Source: Clostridium sp. (GTDB lineage Bacteria > Bacillota > Clostridia > Oscillospirales > Acutalibacteraceae). From it: DNA of 64,000 bases. This document shows, piece by piece, positions 37,777 through 45,862 of this stretch. A program made the translations under genes and the position numbers. Under the pieces are notes generated by a model, which saw nothing but the letters and a program-made list of their open reading frames with translations, had not been told where the DNA came from and made no database searches. The DNA is taken from NCBI GenBank assembly GCA_031272895.1, contig JAISSW010000007.1, forward strand, positions 1-64,000, read 5' to 3'. Every line of letters begins with the position of its first letter. Within the stretch, counting starts at the first letter, position 1.

Positions 37777-37871
37777 GCGGAATTATGTAACAACCAGATT
37801 TAAAACCTCACCCACTCGCCGACAGCATTGAAATCATAGCAGGCGGCTCGTTAATCTGATTATTATCTGTG

Positions 37872-37900
37872 ATTATAGCATATTGCAAAACTTTTTGCAA
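37872..37900 (-). promoter_or_regulatory. Promoter of the opp operon
   Basis: Minus-strand TTGCAA (37900-37895), 17 bp, TATAAT (37877-37872), giving a leader of about 130 bases. Confidence 0.85.
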
Positions 37901-37972
37901 GTAATAATTACATTTTTATGCATTTTTTTCAACCGACGCTAATAGAAACGCCGCGCGGACCGCATAAGCAAG

Positions 37973-38004
37973 ACCAAGGCGAGGCAATAAAGCTCCGCCT
38001 TGGT
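37973..38004 (-). terminator. Hairpin after the Cys-rich gene
   Basis: On the minus strand ACCAAGGCGGAGC pairs with a GC(C)TCGCCTTGGT arm around a short loop. The tail is only weakly T-rich. It lies 11 bases after the stop of the Cys-rich gene. Confidence 0.5.
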
Positions 38005-38014
38005 TAAAGTGCCG

Positions 38015-38455
38015 TCAGCCGGAACAGCCGCAGCCGTATTGCCCGTAGCCCGCGCAGCCGCCGCAACCACCGCAGCCGCCTCCGTTACAACCGCAGCCTT
38101 GGGGAAGCTGTGCGCAGCGCAATGTGAAGCAGCTGCTGTTAACTCCGCCTATTGTGCTGCAGCCATTGCCGCACACTTTACAGTTATACCGACAGCAATT
38201 CGTCCGGTACCCCGCCGGGGCGCTCGCCATACCGAGGACATAGTTGCCGGGGCAAACACCGTCAAAGCTGCAGCAGCCGCACTCGTCGGAGCTTGCGGTG
38301 TAGAATTTTCCGCAGCCGCACAGTGTGCAGACGCAGCCCGGCAGGGGATTGCCGGCGCAATCCGTGCAGCGGAACGACACCGTTGCTGTCTGTGCCTGCT
38401 GCCGACCGCAGCCCCCGCAGCCTCCGCAGCCGTAATACCCGCAATTGTTGAACAT
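38015..38455 (-). CDS. Cys/Gly-rich protein with a degenerate SpaA/Cna-B-like domain
   Basis: 146 residues with 28 Cys (19%). Both ends are Gly-Cys repeats (GCGGCGGCG at the start, GCGCNGGGCGGCGGC near the end). The middle (about 24-112) follows the SpaA/Cna-B prealbumin-like pattern: FRCTDCAGNPLPGCVCTL...SSDECGCCSFDGVCPGNYVL...SAPAGY. Positions that are Lys (isopeptide donor), Ala/Phe of the GA-x-F strand and the catalytic Glu in active domains are here Cys30, Cys41/Cys43 and Met76, so no isopeptide bond is expected and disulfides probably replace it. There is no signal peptide or sorting motif, so it is not a sortase substrate despite the neighbouring sortase gene. A sigma-K-like promoter lies upstream. 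Most plausible role: spore-coat or exosporium structural protein; this is inference. Confidence 0.8.
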   Translation of the reverse strand: MFNNCGYYGCGGCGGCGRQQAQTATVSFRCTDCAGNPLPGCVCTLCGCGKFYTASSDECGCCSFDGVCPGNYVLGMASAPAGYRTNCCRYNCKVCGNGCSTIGGVNSSCFTLRCAQLPQGCGCNGGGCGGCGGCAGYGQYGCGCSG

Positions 38456-38504
38456 GATACATCTTCCTTTGCTTTATAAATTTGCGGCTTGTCCGTCCGC
38501 AATA

Positions 38505-38532
38505 TACTTTATGCAAGCTCAGGGAGCTTTGT
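38505..38532 (-). promoter_or_regulatory. Sigma-K-like promoter of the Cys-rich gene
   Basis: Minus-strand AC (38532-38531), 17 bp, CATAAAGTA (38513-38505), which fits the late mother-cell pattern AC-(16/17)-CATAnnnTA. No sigma-A type promoter is visible in this short region. The pattern is short, so chance occurrence is possible. Confidence 0.5.
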
Positions 38533-38537
38533 GCAAC

Positions 38538-38565
38538 AAAAAAAGCCACCGGTATTGGTGGCTTT
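38538..38565 (-). terminator. Terminator of the sortase gene
   Basis: On the minus strand AAAGCCACC pairs with GGTGGCTTT around a 6-base loop, followed by a run of seven T. Confidence 0.88.
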
Positions 38566-38605
38566 CGGGTTTGGTACTATCTTTATGCGCTAAATACTGC
38601 GCAAA

Positions 38606-40240
38606 TCACATATCCGCGCTGTACTGCCAATCCGGCACATTTGCATAGGGATTGACAAGGTTCTTCTTCTCGTAGTAATAGTCGGGGTACTGCGGGTTGT
38701 CGTTCTTGACCACCTTGCTGACGTCGGGGTAAGGCTCTTCGCCGGGGCGCACTAAGCGGGCGACCACAACAAAGCGCGAGCCGTCAAAGTTAAACGCACA
38801 GGTGGAAAGCGTCAGCAGGGTGTCCGAGGGCTGAATGTCAACCCCGGTTTTGTAGAGCGCGCGGCGGTCAACCTCCGCAATATAGCCCAAGAAGTTTGCC
38901 TCATTGCGCATTTCTGTCCAGTGGTAGGGGAAGATGTATTCCCCGGCGGAATGCTGGACGCCGTTGGTGTAAAACACGGCATAAATCTGCCAGTATTTCG
39001 GCTCATTGCCGTAGATAGTGTTCATCTCGATGGTCGGTGTTTGCTGCCACTGCTTGATTTCCCTGTAGTTTATAAGGTTGTGGAACACCAAATCAACATA
39101 GGCGTTGTTGTGCCCGTAAATAACAAGGTTCTTGCTCAGCGCCGTCGCGGTAATGCGCGTGTTCGCGTCAAAGAACGGTACGCCGTGCTTGTTCTTGCTT
39201 TTGTCAAAGGCGTGCTTAAGGTAATACTCGTTGTCCGTGGTTTGCAGCACGGGGTAATCAATATTAAGGGAGGGTATGCTCAGCCAGCCGCGCAGGTCCT
39301 GGTTCTTGGCGTAAACCGCGGCATATTTCTTGTTAAAGCCGCTTGGGAACACCACGCCGGGGAATTGGTCGGCAAGCTGACCGTCAGGAATATCACTTGA
39401 GTTATAAACAATCTGCTTGATTTCATCAAGCTCACGCCGCTCCAGCGTGGGGCCGATGAAGAATGAGTTGAGAAGAATCGGCGCGGCGACGAGAATCGCG
39501 ACAATTGAGGTTATAAAGGCGCTCTTGCGTACCTTTTCGCCCGTGCTGTCGCTTCTCTTTGGGAACAAATCCCTCAGCTGCTGCTTAAAGCTGCGTTTTT
39601 GCCCCGGCTCGTCAAACAGGTCGGCAAAGTCATCCTCGTCAAAATAATCCTCCTTGGCTGCCGAGGCGGTAATCTCCGCCTCCTCAAACAAATCAGCAAG
39701 GCTGCTATGCTTTACCGCAGGCTCTTCAACAGCTGCCTGCTCCGGTGTGGTGGCAGTGATTTCGTGCTCCTGTTCGGCGGGGGCGTTATCCTCGTCCACC
39801 GCCTGATAAAGCACCTGAACATCGGCTTCATAGGCGTTTGCGGCGGGAGCCTGCTGCTGCCCATAGCCCGGGAACGGCGGCTGACCATAGTAGCCGTATG
39901 GCGGCATCATCATCTGCGGATACGGATATCCGCCATAGCCAAAGCCGCCGGGCGCTTGGTCCTGCCCGTCCTGATAAACAACCTGCATACCTGCCTGCCG
40001 CTCATAGCTGTTAAGCTGCATTGGGTCTGCGTTGCCCTGCGGCGGAAGCGCTGTCGGGAAGCTGCCGTAAGGCATATAAACCGGCACGGGCACAAACATG
40101 GGGTAGGGCATCATGGGTGGCGCTGCGCCCGGAACCTGTCCCATTGGCGGCATTGGGTAAGGATAACCAAAGGGCATAGGGGGAACCTGCCCCTGCGGCG
40201 GCACCTGAGCCTCGTTAGTATTGGTTCTTTCTTCGGACAC
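38606..40240 (-). CDS. Class B sortase with long Pro-rich cytoplasmic N-terminus
   Basis: Membrane transpeptidase. The chosen start is GTG 40240 (544 aa), with AAGGAG upstream; a GTG at 40285 lacks one. Residues 1-240 are cytoplasmic: first a Pro/Tyr/Met/Gly-rich stretch (YPYPMPPMGQVPG, VPVPVYMPYGSFP, GGYPYPQMMMPPYGYYGQ), then an acidic part (FDEDDFADLFDEP). A membrane helix at about 241-263 is followed by the sortase B domain: DYPVLQTTDNEYYLKHAF, catalytic His377 (IYGHNN), Cys481 (LTLSTC) and Arg489 (SRFVVVARLV). Typical SrtB has about 250 residues, so the N-terminal tail is exceptional. No LPxTG- or NPQTN-type substrate is in the window. It lies 51 bases after cinA and is probably co-transcribed. 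Confidence 0.92.
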   Translation of the reverse strand: MSEERTNTNEAQVPPQGQVPPMPFGYPYPMPPMGQVPGAAPPMMPYPMFVPVPVYMPYGSFPTALPPQGNADPMQLNSYERQAGMQVVYQDGQDQAPGGFGYGGYPYPQMMMPPYGYYGQPPFPGYGQQQAPAANAYEADVQVLYQAVDEDNAPAEQEHEITATTPEQAAVEEPAVKHSSLADLFEEAEITASAAKEDYFDEDDFADLFDEPGQKRSFKQQLRDLFPKRSDSTGEKVRKSAFITSIVAILVAAPILLNSFFIGPTLERRELDEIKQIVYNSSDIPDGQLADQFPGVVFPSGFNKKYAAVYAKNQDLRGWLSIPSLNIDYPVLQTTDNEYYLKHAFDKSKNKHGVPFFDANTRITATALSKNLVIYGHNNAYVDLVFHNLINYREIKQWQQTPTIEMNTIYGNEPKYWQIYAVFYTNGVQHSAGEYIFPYHWTEMRNEANFLGYIAEVDRRALYKTGVDIQPSDTLLTLSTCAFNFDGSRFVVVARLVRPGEEPYPDVSKVVKNDNPQYPDYYYEKKNLVNPYANVPDWQYSADM

Positions 40241-40291
40241 GGTATTGCTCCTTCTGTGCTTGTGTTTAATATCTCTGCGCGGCACTCAGCT

Positions 40292-41512
40292 TTATTTTCT
40301 GATTGCGCGTAACAGCAGCATAAATGCGGCGTTCTCCGTCAGCAGGCGGTTTGCCGCTCGGTCGTTCCTTGCAAAGCGGATATGCTCGGTTTGGGTTTCT
40401 CGCCCCCGCGCGGCAAGCGCAACATAGGCGTGCAGTTCATCGTTGGCGTCCGCGAAGCCTGTTGTGGCAAGGGCAAAATCCGTGCCGAACAGCCTTAGCG
40501 CCCCGCTTGCCATTTCTTCGGCACACTGTGCGCTTACGGCACCCTGTTCCTTAAGAGTCCGCCGCGCAACGCCCAGCAAGTTTTCCTTTGCCTCGTTGCA
40601 ATAAGCAACCGCAGCACCCTTCAGCACACTGCTTGCTCCGGGGCAATCCGTCAACCGCTTGGCAAGTCCGCCTCCCGTAATGCTCTCCGCCGTCGCAAGG
40701 CTTTTGCCCGCAGTGCCAAGCTCTTTAACAAGCACTGACTCAATGCTCGGCACGTCAATGCCGTAAATCCGGTCGCCCAAGCGCCTTTGGATTTCCTCAA
40801 GCACAGGCGCAAGCAGCTCGGCGGCGGCTTTTTCGTCCGGCGCTCGTGCGGTCACACGCAGCAGGGCTTCGCCGCTTTTGGCGTAGGGCGCTACGCTGGG
40901 GTTTTCGCCGTCAAGTAAATCCTCAACCGCGGCGGACATGGCGCTCTCGCCAATCCCCATTGTGCGCACCATGCGGGAGAGGATAACGCCCTCGCTCCAC
41001 TCTTCCAAAAAGTCCTGCACACTGTTAAGGAACATCGGCTCCAGTTCCCGCGGCGGTCCCGGCAGCAGGATTACCCCCTTGCCGCCGTGCCTGATTCCCA
41101 AGCCGGGGGCTGTGCCGTTTTTATTGGCAAAAACCCGCGCTCCCTTGGGAACCATTGCCTGCCTCAGGTTGCCCTTTGGCATGGGGCAAGCCCTTGCAAG
41201 GAAAAAATCGCGGATTGCTTCCGCCAAGGCGTCGTCCTGCTTAAGCTCAAGCCCAAGCGCCGCGCAGACAGTTTCGCGCGTTATGTCGTCCGGAGTGGGA
41301 CCCAAGCCGCCCGTCACAATAACAAGCTCCGCGCGAGAGAGCGACTGCAGGAAGGCATCGCGCAGACGTTCGGGGTTATCTCCAACAACGCTCTGCCTGT
41401 GCAGGGGAATGCCGCGGGCGGCAAGCTCACGCGCCAAAAAAGCGGCGTTGGTGTTCACAATATCCCCCAACAGCAGCTCGGTACCAACGCAAAGCAGCTC
41501 ACAGCCTGACAT
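40292..41512 (-). CDS. cinA: CinA family nicotinamide-nucleotide/competence-damage protein
   Basis: 406 residues from ATG 41512, which follows GGAGG; the longer frame to 41581 reads into the promoter. The N-terminal MoCF-biosynthesis-like (COG1058) domain, GTELLLGDIVNTNAAFLARELAARG and VTGGLGPTPDDITRE, has ADP-ribose pyrophosphatase activity in studied members. The C-terminal CinA domain (ESITGGGLAKRLTDCPGASSVLKGAAVAYCN) resembles NMN deamidases that recycle pyridine nucleotide. In the C-terminal half the usual GPxGG after TTG is altered (TTGFADANDE), so deamidase activity is less certain. It is first in a probable cinA-sortase operon. Confidence 0.92.
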   Translation of the reverse strand: MSGCELLCVGTELLLGDIVNTNAAFLARELAARGIPLHRQSVVGDNPERLRDAFLQSLSRAELVIVTGGLGPTPDDITRETVCAALGLELKQDDALAEAIRDFFLARACPMPKGNLRQAMVPKGARVFANKNGTAPGLGIRHGGKGVILLPGPPRELEPMFLNSVQDFLEEWSEGVILSRMVRTMGIGESAMSAAVEDLLDGENPSVAPYAKSGEALLRVTARAPDEKAAAELLAPVLEEIQRRLGDRIYGIDVPSIESVLVKELGTAGKSLATAESITGGGLAKRLTDCPGASSVLKGAAVAYCNEAKENLLGVARRTLKEQGAVSAQCAEEMASGALRLFGTDFALATTGFADANDELHAYVALAARGRETQTEHIRFARNDRAANRLLTENAAFMLLLRAIRK

Positions 41513-41539
41513 AAAGCACAAACCTCCGCAATCCCCATT

Positions 41540-41568
41540 ATTATACTTTATCCACGCCATTAAATCAA
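41540..41568 (-). promoter_or_regulatory. Promoter of cinA
   Basis: Minus-strand TTGATT (41568-41563), 17 bp, TATAAT (41545-41540). Confidence 0.8.
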
Positions 41569-41719
41569 GCCTAAACGACAAATGTTTACATTTGCGGGGA
41601 TTTTTCTTAATACTTTTGCCCCGCGGCGGGCTTTACGGAAAGTTTTTTATTAAAAAAGAGGGAAAACGCCCTTTTTCGCGTATTTAATTATTAAGAGCCT
41701 AAGCCGAGGAGGAATTGCC

Positions 41720-42718
41720 ATGCTGCCAAGGGAGCTTGCAGAGCAGAGGGAACACGCCTTTCTTTCGCCAAGGGCTACCTTTGCGGACAAAAGCATAGGG
41801 CGTGCCCGTCCGGAGCCTGAGTGCGACGTGCGCACGGCTTTCCAGCGGGATAGGGATAGGATAATCCACTGTGAGGCGTTTCGCCGCCTTAAGCATAAAA
41901 CACAGGTATTCCTTTCCCCGAGAGGCGACCATTACCGCACCCGCCTGACACACACGCTGGAGGTCAGCCAAATTGCGCGAACCATAGCCTGTGCGCTGCT
42001 GCTGAACGAAAACCTTACAGAGGCGATTGCCCTTGGGCATGACCTGGGTCATACTCCCTTTGGTCACGCCGGGGAGAGGGCGCTCAATGAGGTTTCAGCG
42101 GCGGGCTTTAAGCACTACAGACAAAGCCGCCGTGTGTGTGAAAGCATTGAAAAAGCGGGTCAGGGGCTTAATCTTTGTGAGGAAACGCTCAATGGCATTG
42201 AACGCCACACGGGGGGAGAAAACGCAAAAACCCCGGAGGGGCAAATCGTGCGCCTTGCGGACAAAATAGCCTACATAAACCACGATATTGAGGACGCAAT
42301 TGCGGCCGGTGTTATGACGGAGGAGGATATTCCCATAGAGCTGCGCGAGGCTTTGGGACATTCCAAATCCGCAAGGATAAACACCATGGTCTGCTCCGCA
42401 ATCAGCAATTCGGCTCAGGGAGAAATCGGGCTTGCTCCGCAAATCAGGGAGCCCTTTGAGCTGCTGCACGGTTTTATGTTTGATATGGTCTACACAAACC
42501 CTGTCTGCAAAAGCGAGGAAACCAAGGCAATTGACCTTGTGCAAGCGCTTTACAGGCACTTTCTTAAGCACATTGAGCAGCTGCCGACCCTATACCGCAA
42601 ATGCGCACAGGACGAGGGCGAGGAGCGGGCCGTGTGTGACTACATTGCCGGCATGACGGACCGCTATGCCGTGCGGCTGTTCAACGAATTATTTGTACCC
42701 AAGGATTGGAAAATCTGA
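41720..42718 (+). CDS. dgt: dGTPase-like HD-domain triphosphohydrolase
   Basis: Hydrolyses dNTPs to nucleoside and tripolyphosphate in studied members; 332 residues, the short Firmicutes type. HD metal site: RTRLTHTLEV, GHDLGHTPFGHAGE and the later Asp in KIAYINHDIEDA. The N-terminus (SIGRARPEPECDVRTAFQRDRDRIIHCEAFRRLKHKTQVF) is characteristic. Start ATG 41720 follows GAGGAGG. dnaG begins 34 bases downstream, a gene order common in Clostridia and consistent with nucleotide-pool control near replication genes. I see no convincing promoter in the preceding 150 bases. Confidence 0.93.
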   Translation: MLPRELAEQREHAFLSPRATFADKSIGRARPEPECDVRTAFQRDRDRIIHCEAFRRLKHKTQVFLSPRGDHYRTRLTHTLEVSQIARTIACALLLNENLTEAIALGHDLGHTPFGHAGERALNEVSAAGFKHYRQSRRVCESIEKAGQGLNLCEETLNGIERHTGGENAKTPEGQIVRLADKIAYINHDIEDAIAAGVMTEEDIPIELREALGHSKSARINTMVCSAISNSAQGEIGLAPQIREPFELLHGFMFDMVYTNPVCKSEETKAIDLVQALYRHFLKHIEQLPTLYRKCAQDEGEERAVCDYIAGMTDRYAVRLFNELFVPKDWKI

Positions 42719-42752
42719 CCACGGCGGAATTTTAAGGCGGGAGGTGAATCGA

Positions 42753-44492
42753 ATGGCTTTACCGGATTCTTTTTACAGGGAGCTTTTGGAGCGCACGGAC
42801 ATTGAGGCGCTCATTAGCCCGTATGTTCGCCTTAAGCGCAGCGGGCATAACCTTTTGGGGCTTTGCCCCTTCCACAGTGAGCGCACACCATCCTTCAGCG
42901 TGGACGCGCAAAAGGGCTTGTTCTATTGCTTTGGCTGCGGGGAGGGCGGCAGCGCAATCAGCTTTTTGCAGAAGATTGAGAATCTGGACTTCATGGAGGC
43001 TGTAAAGGAGCTTGCGGAGCGGGCGGGTATGCGCCTGCCGGAGCAAAACGCCGAAACCGAACAGCTGGAACGCCTGCGCAAGCAGATTTTGGAGGCGAAC
43101 CGCGAGGCTGCCAAATTTTTCCATGCGCAGCTGATGGGGGATAGTGGCAGCCGGGCGCTGGAATACCTGCTGAACCGGGGACTTACAAAAAAGACAATCA
43201 CGCACTTTGGGTTGGGCTTTGCCCCGAACGACTACAGCTTTGGCAAGCATATGCGGGAGGCAGGCTTTGGGGAAAACGTGCTGATTATGGCAAACCTTAT
43301 GCGCCGCAGCAATGAAGGAAAAGTGTCTTCCGCTTTTTGGAACCGCGTCATGTTCCCGATAATTGACGTCCGCGGGCGCATAATAGCCTTTGGCGGCCGC
43401 GTTATGGACGACAGCAAGCCTAAGTACGTCAACACCAGCGACACGCCGGTATACAAAAAAAGCGCGGGTGTTTATGCCCTTAACTTTGCCAAAAACTCCG
43501 GCGCGGGGCAGCTTCTGCTTGCAGAGGGCTATATGGACGTCATAGCTCTGCACCAGGCAGGCTTCACTCAGGCTGTGGCGTGCTTGGGAACCGCCACCAC
43601 CAAGGAGCAGGCTTTGCTGCTGCGGCGCTACACAAGCGAGGTTGTTTTGTCCTACGACGCTGACGAGGCGGGTCAGCTTGCCGCCTCACGCGCAATAGGG
43701 ATTTTTGACGGTGCGGGGCTTAAGGTGCGTGTGCTGCGCTGGGACAAGCAAAGGGACGGAAAGGACCCGGACGAGATAATCCGCCGCCACGGCAGCGAGC
43801 GTTATAAGCGCCTGCTGGAGGGCGCGGCAAACGACGTTGAGTTCCGCCTGCTCAGCGAGCGCGGCAAATTTGACCTCACCAAGGACGACGGAAAGCGCGG
43901 CTTTTTAGCAAGCGCCTGCCAGATAATGGCGTCAATGCACCTGAGCGAAACCACGCTGGATATTTATGCCGGCCGCCTTGCCGAGGAGCTGGACGTGAAC
44001 CGCGACGCAATAGTCAGCGAAACACGCCGCCGCCAAAAAAGCCTTAGCCGCCGTGAGGAAAAGCAGCAGCAGGAATTTATTCCCGCAAACCTTGCGCCCG
44101 CCTACTCCCGTGAGGGAGCCGTGCCGGTAAGGCTGCAGCGTGCGGAGGAAACCCTGCTTTCGGCGCTTATACGTTCGCCGGAGCTTTATCCCGCGCTTGC
44201 GGACGAGCTTGACGCGGAGCTTTTCCAAACGGAAAAGGCAAAGGAAGCCTTGCTGCTTTTGCTGCGGCGCCTGAGCGAGGGCAGTGAAACCGAGCCGGCA
44301 TATCTTGCGCAGGAGGCACAGCCGGAGGTATTGGCGCTGCTTACAAGGCTTTTCATGCAGGGCAAGGGTATGGCGGTCAGCAAAAAGGAGTGCTGCGATT
44401 GCCTTGAGGTTCTGCGGACGGCACGGCAAAAGCCCCCGGACGATGTAACCGCCCTGAGCGACGAGGAATTCCGCAGGCTTTTCAGCGGCTAA
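42753..44492 (+). CDS. dnaG: DNA primase
   Basis: Synthesises RNA primers for replication. 579 residues from ATG 42753 with a strong GGGAGGTGAA site; the longer frame overlaps dgt and is rejected. Zinc-binding CHC2 domain (CPFHSERTPSFSV...YCFGCGEGG), catalytic core with GFAPNDYSFGKHMREAGF and FPIIDVRGRIIAFGGRVM, TOPRIM domain with LAEGYMDVIALHQAGF and VLSYDADEAGQLAASRA, and a C-terminal DnaB-interaction region. First gene before rpoD, as in the classic macromolecular-synthesis cluster. Confidence 0.96.
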   Translation: MALPDSFYRELLERTDIEALISPYVRLKRSGHNLLGLCPFHSERTPSFSVDAQKGLFYCFGCGEGGSAISFLQKIENLDFMEAVKELAERAGMRLPEQNAETEQLERLRKQILEANREAAKFFHAQLMGDSGSRALEYLLNRGLTKKTITHFGLGFAPNDYSFGKHMREAGFGENVLIMANLMRRSNEGKVSSAFWNRVMFPIIDVRGRIIAFGGRVMDDSKPKYVNTSDTPVYKKSAGVYALNFAKNSGAGQLLLAEGYMDVIALHQAGFTQAVACLGTATTKEQALLLRRYTSEVVLSYDADEAGQLAASRAIGIFDGAGLKVRVLRWDKQRDGKDPDEIIRRHGSERYKRLLEGAANDVEFRLLSERGKFDLTKDDGKRGFLASACQIMASMHLSETTLDIYAGRLAEELDVNRDAIVSETRRRQKSLSRREEKQQQEFIPANLAPAYSREGAVPVRLQRAEETLLSALIRSPELYPALADELDAELFQTEKAKEALLLLLRRLSEGSETEPAYLAQEAQPEVLALLTRLFMQGKGMAVSKKECCDCLEVLRTARQKPPDDVTALSDEEFRRLFSG

Positions 44493-44544
44493 CGGCTAAA
44501 TCAGCCACTAACCATAAAACAAACTTTAATTGGAGGAAAAAACA

Positions 44545-45822
44545 ATGGCAAAAAAAGACGACTTTCTGCCGGAGGAAGAAATCATGAGTGAGCTTGACGA
44601 GGAGCTTGAGCTTGCCGCGGCAGACGATGATGAGGACATAATAATCCCGCCGGAAGCGGACGAGGAAATCCCCGAGCCGACCGCAGAGGAGCTGGCTCGC
44701 GCGGCGGAGGCGGCTATTGCCGAGGAATCCGCGCCGACGGAAAACCCGTTTTTGGGCAACCCATATGTTAATATGCTGCTTAAAAAGGGGAGCGCGCAGG
44801 GCAGCCTTTCCGCGCTGGAAATTGACGAGGTAATGCTGGAGAGTGATTTTGACATTGACCTGCTGGACAAGCTCTATGAGGTTCTGGAGGCGCACGGCGT
44901 TGAGATTGTTGACGACCCCGATGTCTTGGGGCTTGACGCCCTGGAATACGGCGCGGACGGCAAGGTTGGGGAGCTTGTGCCGGACGAGGTCACGGTTGTG
45001 GACGACCCGGTTAAGGCATACCTTAAGGAAATAGGCAATATTCCGCTGCTGCTGCAGGAGGAGGAGCTTGAGCTTGCAAAGCGCCTTAAGGAGAACGATT
45101 CCCACGCAAAAAAGCGCCTTGCGGAGGCAAACCTGCGCCTTGTGGTAAGCATTGCAAAACGCTATGTCGGGCGTGGTATGCAGTTCCTCGACCTGATTCA
45201 AGAGGGAAATTTGGGGCTTATCAAAGCGGTTGATAAATTTGACGTGGATAAGGGCTTCAAGTTCTCCACATACGCCACCTGGTGGATTCGTCAGGCAATC
45301 ACAAGGGCAATCGCGGACCAGGCGCGCACAATCCGCATACCCGTACACATGGTGGAAACCATCAACAGAATCAAAAAGGCAAACAGCGTTTTGCTGCACC
45401 GCAACGGGCGTGACCCAAGCCCGGAGGACGTGGCCAAGGAAATTGATATGCCTGTGGATAAGGTGCGCGAAATCATGCGCGTTGCGCTGGAGCCTGTTTC
45501 CCTTGAAACGCCGATAGGCGAGGAAGAGGACAGCCACCTTGGGGATTTTATCCCGGATGCAGACGCCACAGCGCCGATAGACGCCGCCAGCGCCCTGCTG
45601 CTCAAGGAACAGCTTGCCGAGGTGCTGCACACCCTAACCCCGCGTGAGGCAAAGGTGCTGGCAATGCGCTTTGGCTTGACCGACGGTACTCCCCACACTC
45701 TTGAGGAGGTTGGGCTTGAGTTTGCGGTTACCCGCGAGCGCATACGCCAGATTGAGGCAAAGGCTCTGCGTAAGCTGCGCCACCCAAGCCGCAGCAAGCG
45801 CCTAAAGGGCTTCTTGGAATGA
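44545..45822 (+). CDS. rpoD: Primary RNA polymerase sigma factor SigA/RpoD
   Basis: Housekeeping sigma factor, 425 residues from ATG 44545 after TTGGAGGAAAA. The first 110 residues are very acidic ([15 protein letters not shown]), then region 1.2 ([17 protein letters not shown]), region 2 ([42 protein letters not shown]), region 3 and region 4 ([42 protein letters not shown]). Regions 2.4 and 4.2 are intact, consistent with the consensus -10/-35 boxes read throughout the window. Confidence 0.96.
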   Translation: MAKKDDFLPEEEIMSELDEELELAAADDDEDIIIPPEADEEIPEPTAEELARAAEAAIAEESAPTENPFLGNPYVNMLLKKGSAQGSLSALEIDEVMLESDFDIDLLDKLYEVLEAHGVEIVDDPDVLGLDALEYGADGKVGELVPDEVTVVDDPVKAYLKEIGNIPLLLQEEELELAKRLKENDSHAKKRLAEANLRLVVSIAKRYVGRGMQFLDLIQEGNLGLIKAVDKFDVDKGFKFSTYATWWIRQAITRAIADQARTIRIPVHMVETINRIKKANSVLLHRNGRDPSPEDVAKEIDMPVDKVREIMRVALEPVSLETPIGEEEDSHLGDFIPDADATAPIDAASALLLKEQLAEVLHTLTPREAKVLAMRFGLTDGTPHTLEEVGLEFAVTRERIRQIEAKALRKLRHPSRSKRLKGFLE

Positions 45823-45862
45823 GCCGAGCGAGATAAAAAAACCAAAAAGGAGGGCGCGAGCC

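Noticed and set aside
38152-38502. Other frames over the Cys-rich gene (Ala/Arg-rich)
   Set aside because: They are shadows of the GC-rich Gly/Cys codons; only the minus frame 38015-38455 has a ribosome site and a recognisable domain.
38015-40240. Cys-rich SpaA-like protein as substrate of the adjacent sortase
   Set aside because: No signal peptide, no LPxTG or NPQTN-like motif and no membrane anchor; the sortase gene also has a strong terminator before it.
41582-41719. Promoter for dgt-dnaG-rpoD
   Set aside because: AT-rich sequence is present, but no -35/-10 pair with acceptable spacing could be read.
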